A stretch of 12,909 nt of DNA from Butyrivibrio sp. (GCA_024688095.1 JAILEJ010000216.1:1-12909), one strand, 5' to 3'. Positions 1 to 8,236 are shown, counted from the stretch's first letter. Translations and numbers: made by a program. The notes: generated from the sequence alone by a model not told the origin.

Positions 1-230
1 TATATATCCTGCTTCTTTTCAAATGAATCTGAAATAAGGCTTCCACAAAGGCTGCAAGCCTGTTGAAATGAGTTATTGTTCGACTTAAATTTGCCACTGT
101 AAGAATCAAGCATCTCTATAATATTCATACATGCCTCCTTATCCTTCGATAAAAATCGAATAACCCCAATACCAAAATCTTTAGATGTATTATGAACTAA
201 AAATTGGCTAAAATCAAACATAAAAAACAT
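1..230 (-). CDS. Unrecognised protein, N-terminal part (cut by left edge)
   Basis: A minus-strand frame is open from an ATG at 230-228 to the window edge: 76 codons with no stop. It begins MFFMFDFSQFLV. The start is supported by AAAGGA seven bases upstream. The visible part has an aromatic-rich beginning, a mixed helical stretch around residues 28-45 and a CxxC pair (C59, C62). No signal peptide or transmembrane segment is obvious. I do not recognise the family and assign no function. It is divergent from the Nudix gene, and a perfect palindrome lies just upstream of its ribosome binding site. A second in-frame ATG at 221-219 is possible but would sit farther from the ribosome binding site. 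That this is a real gene rests on the open frame, the ribosome binding site and the protein-like composition. Confidence 0.6.
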   Translation of the reverse strand, partial: MFFMFDFSQFLVHNTSKDFGIGVIRFLSKDKEACMNIIEMLDSYSGKFKSNNNSFQQACSLCGSLISDSFEKKQDI

Positions 231-244
231 CAAAAAATCCTTTA

Positions 245-265
245 ATCCCTTTATTATAAAGGGAT
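245..265. promoter_or_regulatory. Perfect 21-bp palindrome upstream of left-edge gene
   Basis: The arms ATCCCTTTAT and ATAAAGGGAT are exact reverse complements around a single central base. The dyad ends 15 bases before the start codon of the leftward gene and abuts its ribosome binding site region. It could be an operator for autoregulation. It could also be a 5' leader hairpin, although a one-base loop would have to open to three or more. The rest of the 231-478 spacer is very A/T-rich, and I saw no convincing sigma-A promoter for either flanking gene in it. Confidence 0.5.
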
Positions 266-478
266 ACAAGTAAATATTAAAAATGAATAAAATAACAATT
301 AAAATTTATTATTATAAACGAAAAAAAGAACTTTTTTTATTTATCCTGTTTAATTATAATAAGATTATGTCTATTTGACGCAATTATTTACATCATATTT
401 TTTTAAAATTCAAATCTTTAATATTTTGCATCATACAAATTACACAAAAATTTTTAATAAAATAAGTGAAGGGATTTT

Positions 479-1093
479 ATGAAAAGATTTACTGATATAA
501 GAAAACAAACCGACAACAAATTCTTAAATTTATATGAGATGGATGCCTTAACTTCTTCGGGCAAGCCCTTTAATTATTACTTTGCAACAAGAAACACTGA
601 CGATAATATTCGCATAAAGACCCGTAATATGATTCCTGAAGGAGTTCTTATCTACGCCATAAAAGAGGATGAGCCTGACAAAATATTAATGGTACACCAG
701 TATCGTTATCCTATTGATGATTATATGTATGAGCTTCCTGCAGGGCTAATAGAAAAGGGAGAAGAGGCCTCTGCTGCAGCAATCCGTGAAGTAAAGGAAG
801 AAACCGGACTTGATCTTGTTGTCTATGAAGGTGGAAATCCAGACTTCAGAAGGCCTTACATTTTTGCTCAGGGCTTTTCCGATGAAACAGGATGCTGCAT
901 ATACGGAACTGTTCATGGTTCTATATCTGATAAACTACAGGAAGATTCAGAAGATATCAGCGCATTTTTTGCTGATAAAAAAGAAGTAAGAAGAATACTT
1001 CATGAAGAAAAAATATCCATGAGAGCATCCTTCTTACTTATGAATTTTCTAGGAAGTAATGAAAATGACCCGTTTTACTTTTTAAATAATTAA
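479..1093 (+). CDS. Nudix hydrolase, ADP-ribose pyrophosphatase type
   Basis: This 204-residue protein has a complete Nudix box matching GX5EX7REUXEEXGU: G89, E95, R103-E104, E107-E108, G110 and L111. These glutamates bind the catalytic metal in the family. The preceding VHQYRYP and ELPAG segments (about residues 72-88) are typical of NudF/ADP-ribose pyrophosphatases, which cleave ADP-ribose to AMP and ribose 5-phosphate. Substrate within the superfamily cannot be fixed from sequence alone. No signal peptide is present, so it should be cytoplasmic. The start is supported by GTGAAGGGA a few bases upstream of the ATG. The gene is transcribed toward the sugar-locus regulator, and the two reading frames overlap by four bases at their stop codons. 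It looks like a housekeeping neighbour and not part of the sugar system. Confidence 0.9.
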   Translation: MKRFTDIRKQTDNKFLNLYEMDALTSSGKPFNYYFATRNTDDNIRIKTRNMIPEGVLIYAIKEDEPDKILMVHQYRYPIDDYMYELPAGLIEKGEEASAAAIREVKEETGLDLVVYEGGNPDFRRPYIFAQGFSDETGCCIYGTVHGSISDKLQEDSEDISAFFADKKEVRRILHEEKISMRASFLLMNFLGSNENDPFYFLNN

Positions 1094-2151
1094 ACATTGT
1101 TTCGCTTATAATCACTTGATTGACGAACAATAAGTTCTTTGGGCTTTACAAATATCATCCTGGAAACATTTTTGCCATCAATTGCATCAACAGCAGTTCT
1201 TACTATAGTGCTTCCAAAGCCTTCGTAATCATAGGCAACCGATGTAATTCCGGGTTCTACTATTGATGCAAGATTAATATTATCATAACTTACTATCGAT
1301 ATATCTTCCGGCACTCTATAGCCATGTTTCCTGATACTCTTTAACGCTCCCACTGCAGTATTATCATTGATACATATGACAGCATCCGGTATAGGCTTTG
1401 CTGCAAGGGTGAGTTTTTTGAAGAGCATATCCATTGTGGTCTCTCCCTCTTCAACGCTATATCCTCCCCAATTATCTGTCAGTACAGCGTTTTCTTTTAA
1501 ATTATACTTACTGACCAGATCCTTGAATCTGTTATATTTTACATAAGTAGACTCAACATCAATTCGTCCACCAAGAAGTGCTATTTTCATGTTTCCGTTT
1601 GCAACAAGATGGTCAACAAGCATATCCATTGCAGCGGCTGCATCAATCTGAACTCTGTAACAGTTTGTTCCATCAAGTTTACCTGTTACGACAAAAGGAA
1701 TGGTTCCTGCAACACTGTTTACAAGTTCAGCATATTCCTTATTCGTCTTCATGGAATCAACCGCTCCGCCCATATGTATTATTGCATCGGCACGCCATTC
1801 TATAAGCTTACCAAGCTGCTTCTTTTCCATTTCAATATCCCCAAAAGAATTAAGCATCATTACTGTATAAGCTTCTTTTACGGCTGCTCTTTCACATGCG
1901 ACATACATATCCGCATAGAAATTGTTTCTGACGTCAGCAACGATTATTCCAATTATCTTACTCTTAGTATCCGTAAGCCCCCTGGCTACTGCACTTGGAG
2001 TAAAATTGTACTTGTCTATAAGCTCCAGTATTCTTTCCTTTTTTTCGCTATTAACGTTTGCACTGTTCGTAAGTACTCTCGATACAGTAGAAGGTGAAAC
2101 ACCGGCCTCTTTTGCTATGCTGTATATAGTTACTTTCTTTTCTTTTCCCAT
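1090..2151 (-). CDS. LacI-family transcriptional regulator
   Basis: The 353-residue protein is of normal length for the family. An N-terminal helix-turn-helix spans about residues 7-31 (VTIYSIAKEAGVSPSTVSRV). A hinge-helix segment, TPSAVARGL, spans residues 51-59. A periplasmic-binding-protein-like effector domain fills about residues 65-345 and includes the usual DAVICINDNTAVGAL and PEDISIVSYDN blocks. Regulators of this type bind a palindrome with a central CG and release it, or bind it, in response to a sugar. It is the last gene of the leftward cluster, 41 bases after the GH35 gene. Its likely targets are the two GAAANCGNTTTC sites in 10284-10446, so the operon could regulate itself. The start ATG has only a distant GGAG about 12 bases upstream, suggesting modest translation. 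The effector is unknown. Its stop overlaps the convergent Nudix gene, leaving no terminator space. Confidence 0.93.
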   Translation of the reverse strand: MGKEKKVTIYSIAKEAGVSPSTVSRVLTNSANVNSEKKERILELIDKYNFTPSAVARGLTDTKSKIIGIIVADVRNNFYADMYVACERAAVKEAYTVMMLNSFGDIEMEKKQLGKLIEWRADAIIHMGGAVDSMKTNKEYAELVNSVAGTIPFVVTGKLDGTNCYRVQIDAAAAMDMLVDHLVANGNMKIALLGGRIDVESTYVKYNRFKDLVSKYNLKENAVLTDNWGGYSVEEGETTMDMLFKKLTLAAKPIPDAVICINDNTAVGALKSIRKHGYRVPEDISIVSYDNINLASIVEPGITSVAYDYEGFGSTIVRTAVDAIDGKNVSRMIFVKPKELIVRQSSDYKRNNV

Positions 2152-2192
2152 GACTTTTTGTCGCTCCGTTCCAAAAGTCTTGCAAATAAAAT

Positions 2193-3974
2193 TTAGTTAG
2201 ATTCACTATCACTCATTTTTCCGAGATTCATTTTATCACACAGTTCAATATAATTTTGATTTTTACCCTCAGTTTCAAAGATAATAACCTCATTATCGCC
2301 TTTATTTAAAATTGGGCCTGGAATATATAAGGTTTTTTGAGGACCAACTTCCCAAAATCTTCCTATATTAAAACCATTTATAAATACGCATCCTTTTCCC
2401 CAGCCTTCCATATTCAGGAATGTATCTGCAGGTTCATCAATATTAATTACAAATTTATGGAATCCTGGTTCGTTCACATCCTCTTCTACTTCCGTATTAA
2501 ATTCAAGAAGATCTGTGTTATCGAGAGGAAGTGTATATATATCATATCCAAAATGCTGATGAGTATTGATGGTTACAGGACCATCTATACCTTTTCTTTG
2601 CTTTGACATAAGCGGTCCAAAATTAACTCTGCCCATATTTTCAACAAGAATATCCATTGTAGTATCATCTTCAGGTGTATACATAATCGGGTCTACTTTA
2701 TATGGTTTTAAAAGTTCTCTGTCATATAATGTGGTCAGTTCTTTTTTATTAACATATATTTTAGCCCTGTCATTTGCATCAAATAGTCTTACTTCTCCTA
2801 TACCCTGTATTTCTGAAAGGCTTGTATGATAGAGAATATATCCATAACTCTGGTCTAATTTTTCCATGGATACCGGGTATTTGCACTCATGCTTTTTGCC
2901 TATAGTCTGATAACTATCCCATAAGCTTACATAGCCCTTTCTGTCAGCCTTTCCATAAGCCTTTCTTTTTATTTCCTGAGAAAGCTTCATGTCAGGAAGT
3001 CCGAATCTCTTTTCTATTTCCTTCTGAAATGCAATATATTTATCAGTTATCTGACCATCTTCAGAAAGTATTGCGTCATAATCATAGCTTGTTACATCAG
3101 GTGTAAGCTCATCATAATAGTTTGAACCATTCATGAATCCAAAATTTGTGCCACCTATAAACATATAAATATTAACATTTCCATGATCAAGCATATATGC
3201 AAAATCTTTTGTATTCTCTTCGCAGCTGGTTGTATGATGTATATCTGATCCCCAGTTATCAAACCATCCAAGCCAGAATTCCATACAGGAAAGAGGTCCA
3301 TCTACGTACTGCTTCATAAACTCAAAACGTTCCTCTGCTCTTGATCCAAAATTTCCCGTCTGCAATAATCCGTCCACTTTTCCCAGTGGAAATGCATCTG
3401 GAAATGGTCCGTCTGAAGTAAAAAGCGGAACCTTTATATCATAACTTCTTATCAGATCTCTCATCCACTCCATATACTCATGGTCATCGCCATAATAACC
3501 ATATTCATTTTCTACCTGCATCATTATGACAGGGCCGCCATTATCGTACATAAAAGGCTTCAAATAAGGAATAAGAACATCATAGTATTCCTTTACTGCA
3601 TCCTGAAAAGGCTTATAAGTGCATCTGAATTTCATGCCGTCTTCTTTTAAAAGCCAGGCAGGAAATCCTCCAAACTCCCACTCTGCACAAATATATGGTG
3701 ATGGACGCAAAATCACATTAAGTCCTATCTCTTTTGCAAGATTTATAAATGCTGCTATATCGCAGAAACCATCAAATTTGAATTCTCCCCTTTTAGGCTC
3801 ATGAAGATTCCAGGGAATGTAGGTTTCCACTGTGTTACATCCCATTGCTCTTAGCTTCTCAAGTCTGTCTCTCCAGTACTCTGGTACTATTCGAAAATAG
3901 TGTATAGCCCCCGATATAATCGTATATGGTTCTCCGTTAAAATAAAATCTATCCTTTATTTCTATGCCTTTCAC
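2193..3974 (-). CDS. GH35 beta-galactosidase (GTG start)
   Basis: This 593-residue enzyme is a canonical GH35 retaining beta-galactosidase. The N-terminal TIM barrel carries SGAIHYFRI (21-29), ETYIPWNLHEP (50-60) and GFPAW (103-107). The acid/base is E157 in VENEYG and the nucleophile is E232 in MEFWLGWFDNWG. GGTNFGFMNG (274-283) follows. A C-terminal galactose-binding-like beta-sandwich (about 525-570) contains FINGFNIGRFW. It removes terminal beta-linked galactose. With no signal peptide it should act in the cytoplasm on imported oligosaccharides. The start codon is GTG at 3974-3972: an in-frame stop lies four codons further upstream, no in-frame ATG precedes the conserved N-terminus, and GGGGGAG sits five bases before the GTG. 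It follows GH2 by 34 bases and precedes the regulator by 41, so the three are almost certainly cotranscribed. Linkage preference cannot be read from the sequence. Confidence 0.94.
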   Translation of the reverse strand: MKGIEIKDRFYFNGEPYTIISGAIHYFRIVPEYWRDRLEKLRAMGCNTVETYIPWNLHEPKRGEFKFDGFCDIAAFINLAKEIGLNVILRPSPYICAEWEFGGFPAWLLKEDGMKFRCTYKPFQDAVKEYYDVLIPYLKPFMYDNGGPVIMMQVENEYGYYGDDHEYMEWMRDLIRSYDIKVPLFTSDGPFPDAFPLGKVDGLLQTGNFGSRAEERFEFMKQYVDGPLSCMEFWLGWFDNWGSDIHHTTSCEENTKDFAYMLDHGNVNIYMFIGGTNFGFMNGSNYYDELTPDVTSYDYDAILSEDGQITDKYIAFQKEIEKRFGLPDMKLSQEIKRKAYGKADRKGYVSLWDSYQTIGKKHECKYPVSMEKLDQSYGYILYHTSLSEIQGIGEVRLFDANDRAKIYVNKKELTTLYDRELLKPYKVDPIMYTPEDDTTMDILVENMGRVNFGPLMSKQRKGIDGPVTINTHQHFGYDIYTLPLDNTDLLEFNTEVEEDVNEPGFHKFVINIDEPADTFLNMEGWGKGCVFINGFNIGRFWEVGPQKTLYIPGPILNKGDNEVIIFETEGKNQNYIELCDKMNLGKMSDSESN

Positions 3975-4008
3975 AACATCTCCCCCTCACCAATAATAAC
4001 ATTTGTTT

Positions 4009-6339
4009 TTAAATAGTATTAATTTCAAGCTTTGCATCCTCTATTTCATCACTGTTTATATATACTGTTCCAAGTCCCTTTTTATCCGTACTACGAACAT
4101 AGATCATTAAATGTCCTTCGTATGTACATCTTTGCACAGAAGTATAATCTGAAACATCAGCCAGATTTCCATTATCCATATGCTCAAAAGTTATTTCTCC
4201 TTCTGTTCTTACTTTAATTGGGATTTTGGCATTATTACATATCTTTCCACTATCATCAACAATATCTATTTGAATTTGTGATATATATATTCCATCTGCC
4301 GGTATTTTCTCATCTATCAGTTTTGCTGCTATTTTCTTCGGAACATTCAGAGTATTTATTGTATCTTCATATTTATTTCCCTTTGAATCCATTCCAATAG
4401 CGCTTATTGTACCGGCTTCATAAGGTACAACCCATATAAACTTACCATTTTCGTCTTTGTGTTTACAGCCCTGACTTGTTCCATTAATAAATAATTCAAC
4501 TTCTTCAAGATTAGAATACGCTTCTACCTGTACTCTGCTACCTTGTTCATAATCCCAGACAAATTTTCTGTATTCCATCCAGCTATCAGTTCCTTCAGCG
4601 CAGGTCGCAAGTTTTACAAAAAAGTTTTCTTCATCCCACATACTTTTTCTAAAGAAATAATCTGCCTTTTCAAATCCTGCAGTTGTCATATGTCCTGCTC
4701 TTGACCCATGTTCCGGCCATCCCCTTGTTTCTCCAAGGTAATCTATTCCTGTCCACAGACACTGACCTGAAATATAATCATTATCAATTACATATTTCCA
4801 TGCTTTATAGTCGTGTCCATTCTCGCTTCCAAATATTGGCTTATCAGGAAAGCGCTGATGATCCTGCTCATAAAACTGTTCCTTATAGTTATATCCAATT
4901 ACATCAAGGCTATCAAAAAGGCCCGTATTAGATGATAATTCTGGAAATGCCGATGCCAGAGATACAGGTCTTGTATCATCATATTTTTTTACAAGCTCTG
5001 TTAACTTTTTTGCTAATGCCACAAGTCTTATAGCATCAGGCTTTCTTTCATCATATAATTTTTCCTGAGCTGGTTTTCCAGCATCATTATTACCGGTCAT
5101 TTCCCCAAAACTCTTGTGACAATATGGGTCGTTTGGATAATCAATTTCATTTCCAATACTCCACATGATCACAGATGGGTGATTTCTTCTTGACTTTACA
5201 AATGACTCAACATCTATTTCATGCCACTGCGGATAATCCATGAAATACCCCTGATGTTTTGGAGGATAAACATTGTGTCCATGCCACCATTTATTTTTGG
5301 GACCTTCCCATTCATCAAATACTTCATCTATTACAAAAAATCCCAGTTCATCGCATAGATTATATAAACATTCAGAATGTGGATTATGGCTCATTCTAAT
5401 AGTGTTAGCTCCCATATCTTTTAGCTTACACAGACGCCTTCTCCATACATTTTCGGGAACTGCATTTCCAAAGCTTCCCGCATCTTCATGCAGGCAAACG
5501 CCTTTTAATTTAATATTGTTACCATTACACAGAAATCCTTTATCAGAATCAAATTCAGTTTTTACCAGTCCAAGCTTCCAGGTTATAGTATCTGCAGCAT
5601 TCATGGTGATAACGTCTGTTTTTATATTGTAAAGATATGGTCTATTTGGAGACCATCTTACAGGATTCTCAATACTGTATTTTAATTTTACAGTTTTCTT
5701 CTCCCCTGCTTTTATTTCTCCTTCAACACTTTGTATTTCATCGTCATTTATGTATTCAGAAATCGCAAAAGCAGCATCTTTATTTCCTGAATTAATAACA
5801 AGATGCTCAGATTCGATTTCTGCTATTTTCTCATTTAAATTTATTATTTTTATGAATCTTTCTGATTCAATCTCATGAATTTTAGGTTGAATCAATAATT
5901 TTACAGGTCTTTCGATCCCAGACCCTGTATACCATCTTGAATCAGCTATGTCCTCATGACATACCTTTACTGTAAGAATATTGTCTTTGCCTGCAAGAAC
6001 TGCATGGCTTATATTATAAGAAAAATTTGTATATCCATTAGCATGCATTCCTAAATAGTACTGATTACACCAGCAATATGCATGCTTATAAACCCCCTCA
6101 AAAACTACACTTATATCATAATTCTCTGCATCTTCTGGAATATTAAAATGAATTCTGTACCAACCTGTGCCTCCTGGAAGATATCCGGTTCCACTTGAAT
6201 ACTCTTTGGAAAAAGATCTTGTCACAGCCCAGTCATGTGGAAGACATACACTTTCCCATAAACTGTCGTCTATATGACTGTCCCATCCATCTTCAATTTT
6301 TTCCAATGTGAATTTTGCATTATTTAATCTTACTTCCAT
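4009..6339 (-). CDS. GH2 family glycosidase, beta-galactosidase-like
   Basis: The 776-residue protein has the GH2 domain order. A sugar-binding jelly roll (about 1-150) includes LPHDWAV, GGTGWYR and WYTGSGIERPV. An immunoglobulin-like domain spans about 155-260. A TIM barrel spans about 265-555, with the acid/base E398 in MWSIGNEID and the nucleophile probably E506 in IFGSENGHD. Two C-terminal beta domains follow: about 600-660 resembles DUF4982 (VELFINGTSQG) and about 668-755 resembles the GH2 domain-5 fold. Lack of a signal peptide makes it cytoplasmic. Beta-galactosidase is the best guess from the C-terminal domains, but beta-glucuronidase or a related exo-glycosidase cannot be excluded. 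The segment around 347-375 (WWHGHNV, MDYPQWHEID) is typical of this DUF4982-bearing group and not of LacZ. The ATG is preceded by AGGTAGGG. The gene follows the lipoprotein gene by 131 bases, including a strong hairpin, and is followed by GH35 after 34 bases. Confidence 0.9.
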   Translation of the reverse strand: MEVRLNNAKFTLEKIEDGWDSHIDDSLWESVCLPHDWAVTRSFSKEYSSGTGYLPGGTGWYRIHFNIPEDAENYDISVVFEGVYKHAYCWCNQYYLGMHANGYTNFSYNISHAVLAGKDNILTVKVCHEDIADSRWYTGSGIERPVKLLIQPKIHEIESERFIKIINLNEKIAEIESEHLVINSGNKDAAFAISEYINDDEIQSVEGEIKAGEKKTVKLKYSIENPVRWSPNRPYLYNIKTDVITMNAADTITWKLGLVKTEFDSDKGFLCNGNNIKLKGVCLHEDAGSFGNAVPENVWRRRLCKLKDMGANTIRMSHNPHSECLYNLCDELGFFVIDEVFDEWEGPKNKWWHGHNVYPPKHQGYFMDYPQWHEIDVESFVKSRRNHPSVIMWSIGNEIDYPNDPYCHKSFGEMTGNNDAGKPAQEKLYDERKPDAIRLVALAKKLTELVKKYDDTRPVSLASAFPELSSNTGLFDSLDVIGYNYKEQFYEQDHQRFPDKPIFGSENGHDYKAWKYVIDNDYISGQCLWTGIDYLGETRGWPEHGSRAGHMTTAGFEKADYFFRKSMWDEENFFVKLATCAEGTDSWMEYRKFVWDYEQGSRVQVEAYSNLEEVELFINGTSQGCKHKDENGKFIWVVPYEAGTISAIGMDSKGNKYEDTINTLNVPKKIAAKLIDEKIPADGIYISQIQIDIVDDSGKICNNAKIPIKVRTEGEITFEHMDNGNLADVSDYTSVQRCTYEGHLMIYVRSTDKKGLGTVYINSDEIEDAKLEINTI

Positions 6340-6401
6340 CTGCCCTACCTAAATTTTCAAATTATGTGATTATTATTAAATTTTAGTGTTTATAAAGATA
6401 A

Positions 6402-6425
6402 AGGGACGTGCCTCGGCACGTCCCT
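6402..6425 (-). terminator. Intrinsic-terminator-like hairpin between lipoprotein and GH2 genes
   Basis: Exact inverted repeat: AGGGACGTGCC and GGCACGTCCCT with two bases between (effectively a 10-bp stem with a four-base loop). Read leftward, the stem is followed by TTTATCTTTATAA, a broken T tract. It is the most GC-rich stem in the spacers. It could partly terminate transcription after the transporter genes, or protect the 3' end of the transporter mRNA. The interrupted T tract and the closely spaced downstream enzyme genes favour incomplete termination. Confidence 0.75.
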
Positions 6426-6431
6426 ATCCCA

Positions 6432-6447
6432 GGCCTTATCTAAGGTC
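6432..6447 (-). other. Second hairpin stacked before the terminator-like stem
   Basis: GGCCTTA and TAAGGTC pair over seven positions with one G-T wobble around a two-base centre. It lies six bases from the stronger hairpin, on the lipoprotein-gene side. In the leftward transcript the pair forms tandem stem-loops 24 bases after the lipoprotein stop codon. Alone it would be weak. Its position suggests it contributes to mRNA 3'-end stability. Confidence 0.45.
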
Positions 6448-6470
6448 GAATTATTTATTTCTGTTTCTTT

Positions 6471-8174
6471 TTATTTGTATAAAGCATCAATCTGTTCCTG
6501 AAGAGCTGCTGTAACTGTATCAATACCTGCATCCTTAAGAGCCTGCTGATATTCAGCTACAATTTCTTCAGCTGTTCCTGAATACTTACCAAATGCGATC
6601 TGCTTCATGTAGTTAGTATGAATTTCAGTAATATTATCAATATATGCCTGAATTTCATCAACTTCAGGAATGAACTGTCCATATGGATAGTCAATCTTGA
6701 TCTTGTCATAATCTGCATAAAGTGAATCAATTGCATCCCAGTTAAGTTCTGCACTTCTGATTTCAAGATCATCATTACGTCCCCACCAGAAGTTTGTTGT
6801 AATAGCGTCTGTTTCTGAATTATATGTTTCAGGTGTAACTCTAAGTCCTGAATCATCAACATCCCACTGTTTACCCTGGATACCATAGTTAAAGAGCTTA
6901 TAGCATTCTTCATCATTTCTGATAAGGTCATAAACCATAAGTGCTCTTTCTGGATTCTCTGATGCAGCAGATACAGCCATTGCACCATGAGTAATTGAAA
7001 GTGCTACAAGGTTATCCATCTCTTCACCAAAGTAGAAGAATCCTGTTTCAGCATCTTCATCATAGTACTCTGATGACTCATCATAAATGAGGTTAGATGC
7101 TGTTGGTGAGCAAAGATCTGTCCATGTCTGAGTATGGTGCTGCTCAGCTGCAACTTTACCAATTCTGAAGTCATCACGGTTTGTAGAAGCTGTGTTGTTA
7201 AGAACATCAGTCTTCCAAACGCCGATTTCATCCCATTCCTTCATGAGCTTTGCAAACTCTACAAGAGAATCTGTATCTGTAACATATGGGCTATAGATTG
7301 TATAAAGGTCGTCCTTTGTACCACCCCACATAGCGCCTGAGTTAAGTCCATCGATTGATACATAGTTACTGTGAGATGAAATCCATCCACCAACCATTGT
7401 TGCATACTGTGTACCGTCTGAATCCCAAGGAATAATGTCAGGATATGCTTCTTTTACATACTTAAAGTATGTTGTCATATCTTCCCAACTATGTACACCA
7501 TTTTCAAGTCCTGCTTCCTTAGCCCAGTCAAGTCTGTAAGAGAAACCATGGTTAGTCCACTGTGCATAATTATCTTCAGGAATCAGATAGATTTCTCCAT
7601 TATATTTACAAAGATCCCAATGTTCCTGAGATACGCTTTCATATGTCTGTGGACAGTATGTCTTAAGCATATCTTCTGATAATTCAAGGAATGCACCATT
7701 CTTAGCATTTGGCCATGCATCAAGCCAGTCTGTAGCTGTACCAACAAGATCTACAGTACCATCCATCTGTGCAAGTGTAAGGTTATAAACTGATAAATAG
7801 TTAGTCCAGTCAATGTAATAAATCTGAAGCTCTGCATTTACCTTCTCTGTCAAAATAGCATTGAGCTCATCAAGCATTTCTTCAGTAGCGCCATTTGTTG
7901 GCTTACCACCTGTTGTCATATATGTGATAACAACATGTTCAGAAGTATCGATATCTGATGCCGTTTCACTGCTTTCTTCTGCTCCCTCTTCAGCTTCTTC
8001 TGTAGTATCAGCCTCTGCTGTTTCTGCTTCTTCTGTCTCCGCTTCAGCAGTTTCTTCTGTTGCTGTTTCAGCTGTGTCAGTTTCAGTTGTGTCACCACTT
8101 GATGATCCACCACATGCAACAAGAGACGCTACCATCATTACTGATAACAAAGATGCTACAATTTTCTTTTTCAT
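6471..8174 (-). CDS. Sugar ABC transporter solute-binding lipoprotein
   Basis: The 567-residue precursor begins with a Lys-rich, hydrophobic signal peptide ending in a lipobox (LVAC), so C21 should be lipidated and the protein anchored outside the membrane. Residues 22-79 form a Ser/Glu/Thr/Ala linker, strongly acidic and low in complexity. The mature domain from about residue 80 has the LipO/LplA-type pattern: LDELNAILTEKVNAELQIYY, DWLDAWPNAKNGAFLELSE and YNGEIYLIPED. The C-terminus (about 490-567) resembles DUF3502. It should capture an oligosaccharide and deliver it to the two permeases encoded upstream. AGGAGG stands seven bases before the ATG, the strongest ribosome binding site in the cluster, fitting a binding protein needed in excess. 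Many aromatic residues (WTNHGFSYRLDW and others) fit a carbohydrate pocket, but the ligand is unknown. Confidence 0.93.
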   Translation of the reverse strand: MKKKIVASLLSVMMVASLVACGGSSSGDTTETDTAETATEETAEAETEEAETAEADTTEEAEEGAEESSETASDIDTSEHVVITYMTTGGKPTNGATEEMLDELNAILTEKVNAELQIYYIDWTNYLSVYNLTLAQMDGTVDLVGTATDWLDAWPNAKNGAFLELSEDMLKTYCPQTYESVSQEHWDLCKYNGEIYLIPEDNYAQWTNHGFSYRLDWAKEAGLENGVHSWEDMTTYFKYVKEAYPDIIPWDSDGTQYATMVGGWISSHSNYVSIDGLNSGAMWGGTKDDLYTIYSPYVTDTDSLVEFAKLMKEWDEIGVWKTDVLNNTASTNRDDFRIGKVAAEQHHTQTWTDLCSPTASNLIYDESSEYYDEDAETGFFYFGEEMDNLVALSITHGAMAVSAASENPERALMVYDLIRNDEECYKLFNYGIQGKQWDVDDSGLRVTPETYNSETDAITTNFWWGRNDDLEIRSAELNWDAIDSLYADYDKIKIDYPYGQFIPEVDEIQAYIDNITEIHTNYMKQIAFGKYSGTAEEIVAEYQQALKDAGIDTVTAALQEQIDALYK

Positions 8175-8220
8175 TCATTTTCCTCCTAATAAGTTTTAGT
8201 TCATTGCTATTTATTGTTGC

Positions 8221-8236
8221 AGCTGCATCCGCAGCT
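8221..8236 (-). other. Hairpin in leader of the lipoprotein gene
   Basis: AGCTGC and GCAGCT are exact reverse complements around a four-base loop. It lies in the 138-base gap between the second permease and the lipoprotein gene, about 46 bases upstream of the lipoprotein start. There is no T tract after it in the leftward direction, so it is not a good terminator. It may be an mRNA stabiliser or processing site giving extra lipoprotein message. I saw no clear separate promoter in this gap. Confidence 0.4.

Noticed and set aside
145..160. TTCGAT-AAAA-ATCGAA inverted repeat
   Set aside because: Only 6-bp arms, inside the coding part of the left-edge gene, and not followed by a T tract. Probably chance.
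323..340. AAAAAAAG-AA-CTTTTTTT inverted repeat in the left spacer
   Set aside because: It consists of A and T runs, so pairing is weak and expected by chance in this spacer. It lies between divergent genes where no terminator is needed.
375..401. Possible promoter for the Nudix gene (TTGACG with TATTTT)
   Set aside because: The spacer is only 15 bases and the -10 match is poor. No convincing alternative was found in the spacer.
1609..2097. 162-codon plus-strand open frame inside the regulator gene
   Set aside because: It is antisense to a clear LacI-family protein, has no family motifs, and its Cys/His/Tyr/Ser-rich composition is that of a shadow frame.
3970..3990. ATG-TTG-TGA mini-frame just before the GH35 start
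   Set aside because: The ATG abuts the GGGGGAG sequence directly, too close for initiation, and the frame is two codons long. The GTG at 3974 is the better start.
5273..5632. 119-codon plus-strand open frame inside the GH2 gene
   Set aside because: It is antisense to conserved GH2 barrel sequence and has Ser/Pro/His-rich, shadow-type composition with no supporting start signals.
5811..5823. TTCGATTTC, half of the operator motif, within GH2
   Set aside because: Only a half-site matches and it lies in coding sequence away from any promoter.
7861..8199. Ser/Ala/Val-repeat plus-strand frame and overlapping Lys/Gln-rich minus frame at the lipoprotein N-terminus
   Set aside because: Both arise from reading the repetitive Glu/Thr/Ala linker codons in the wrong frame.
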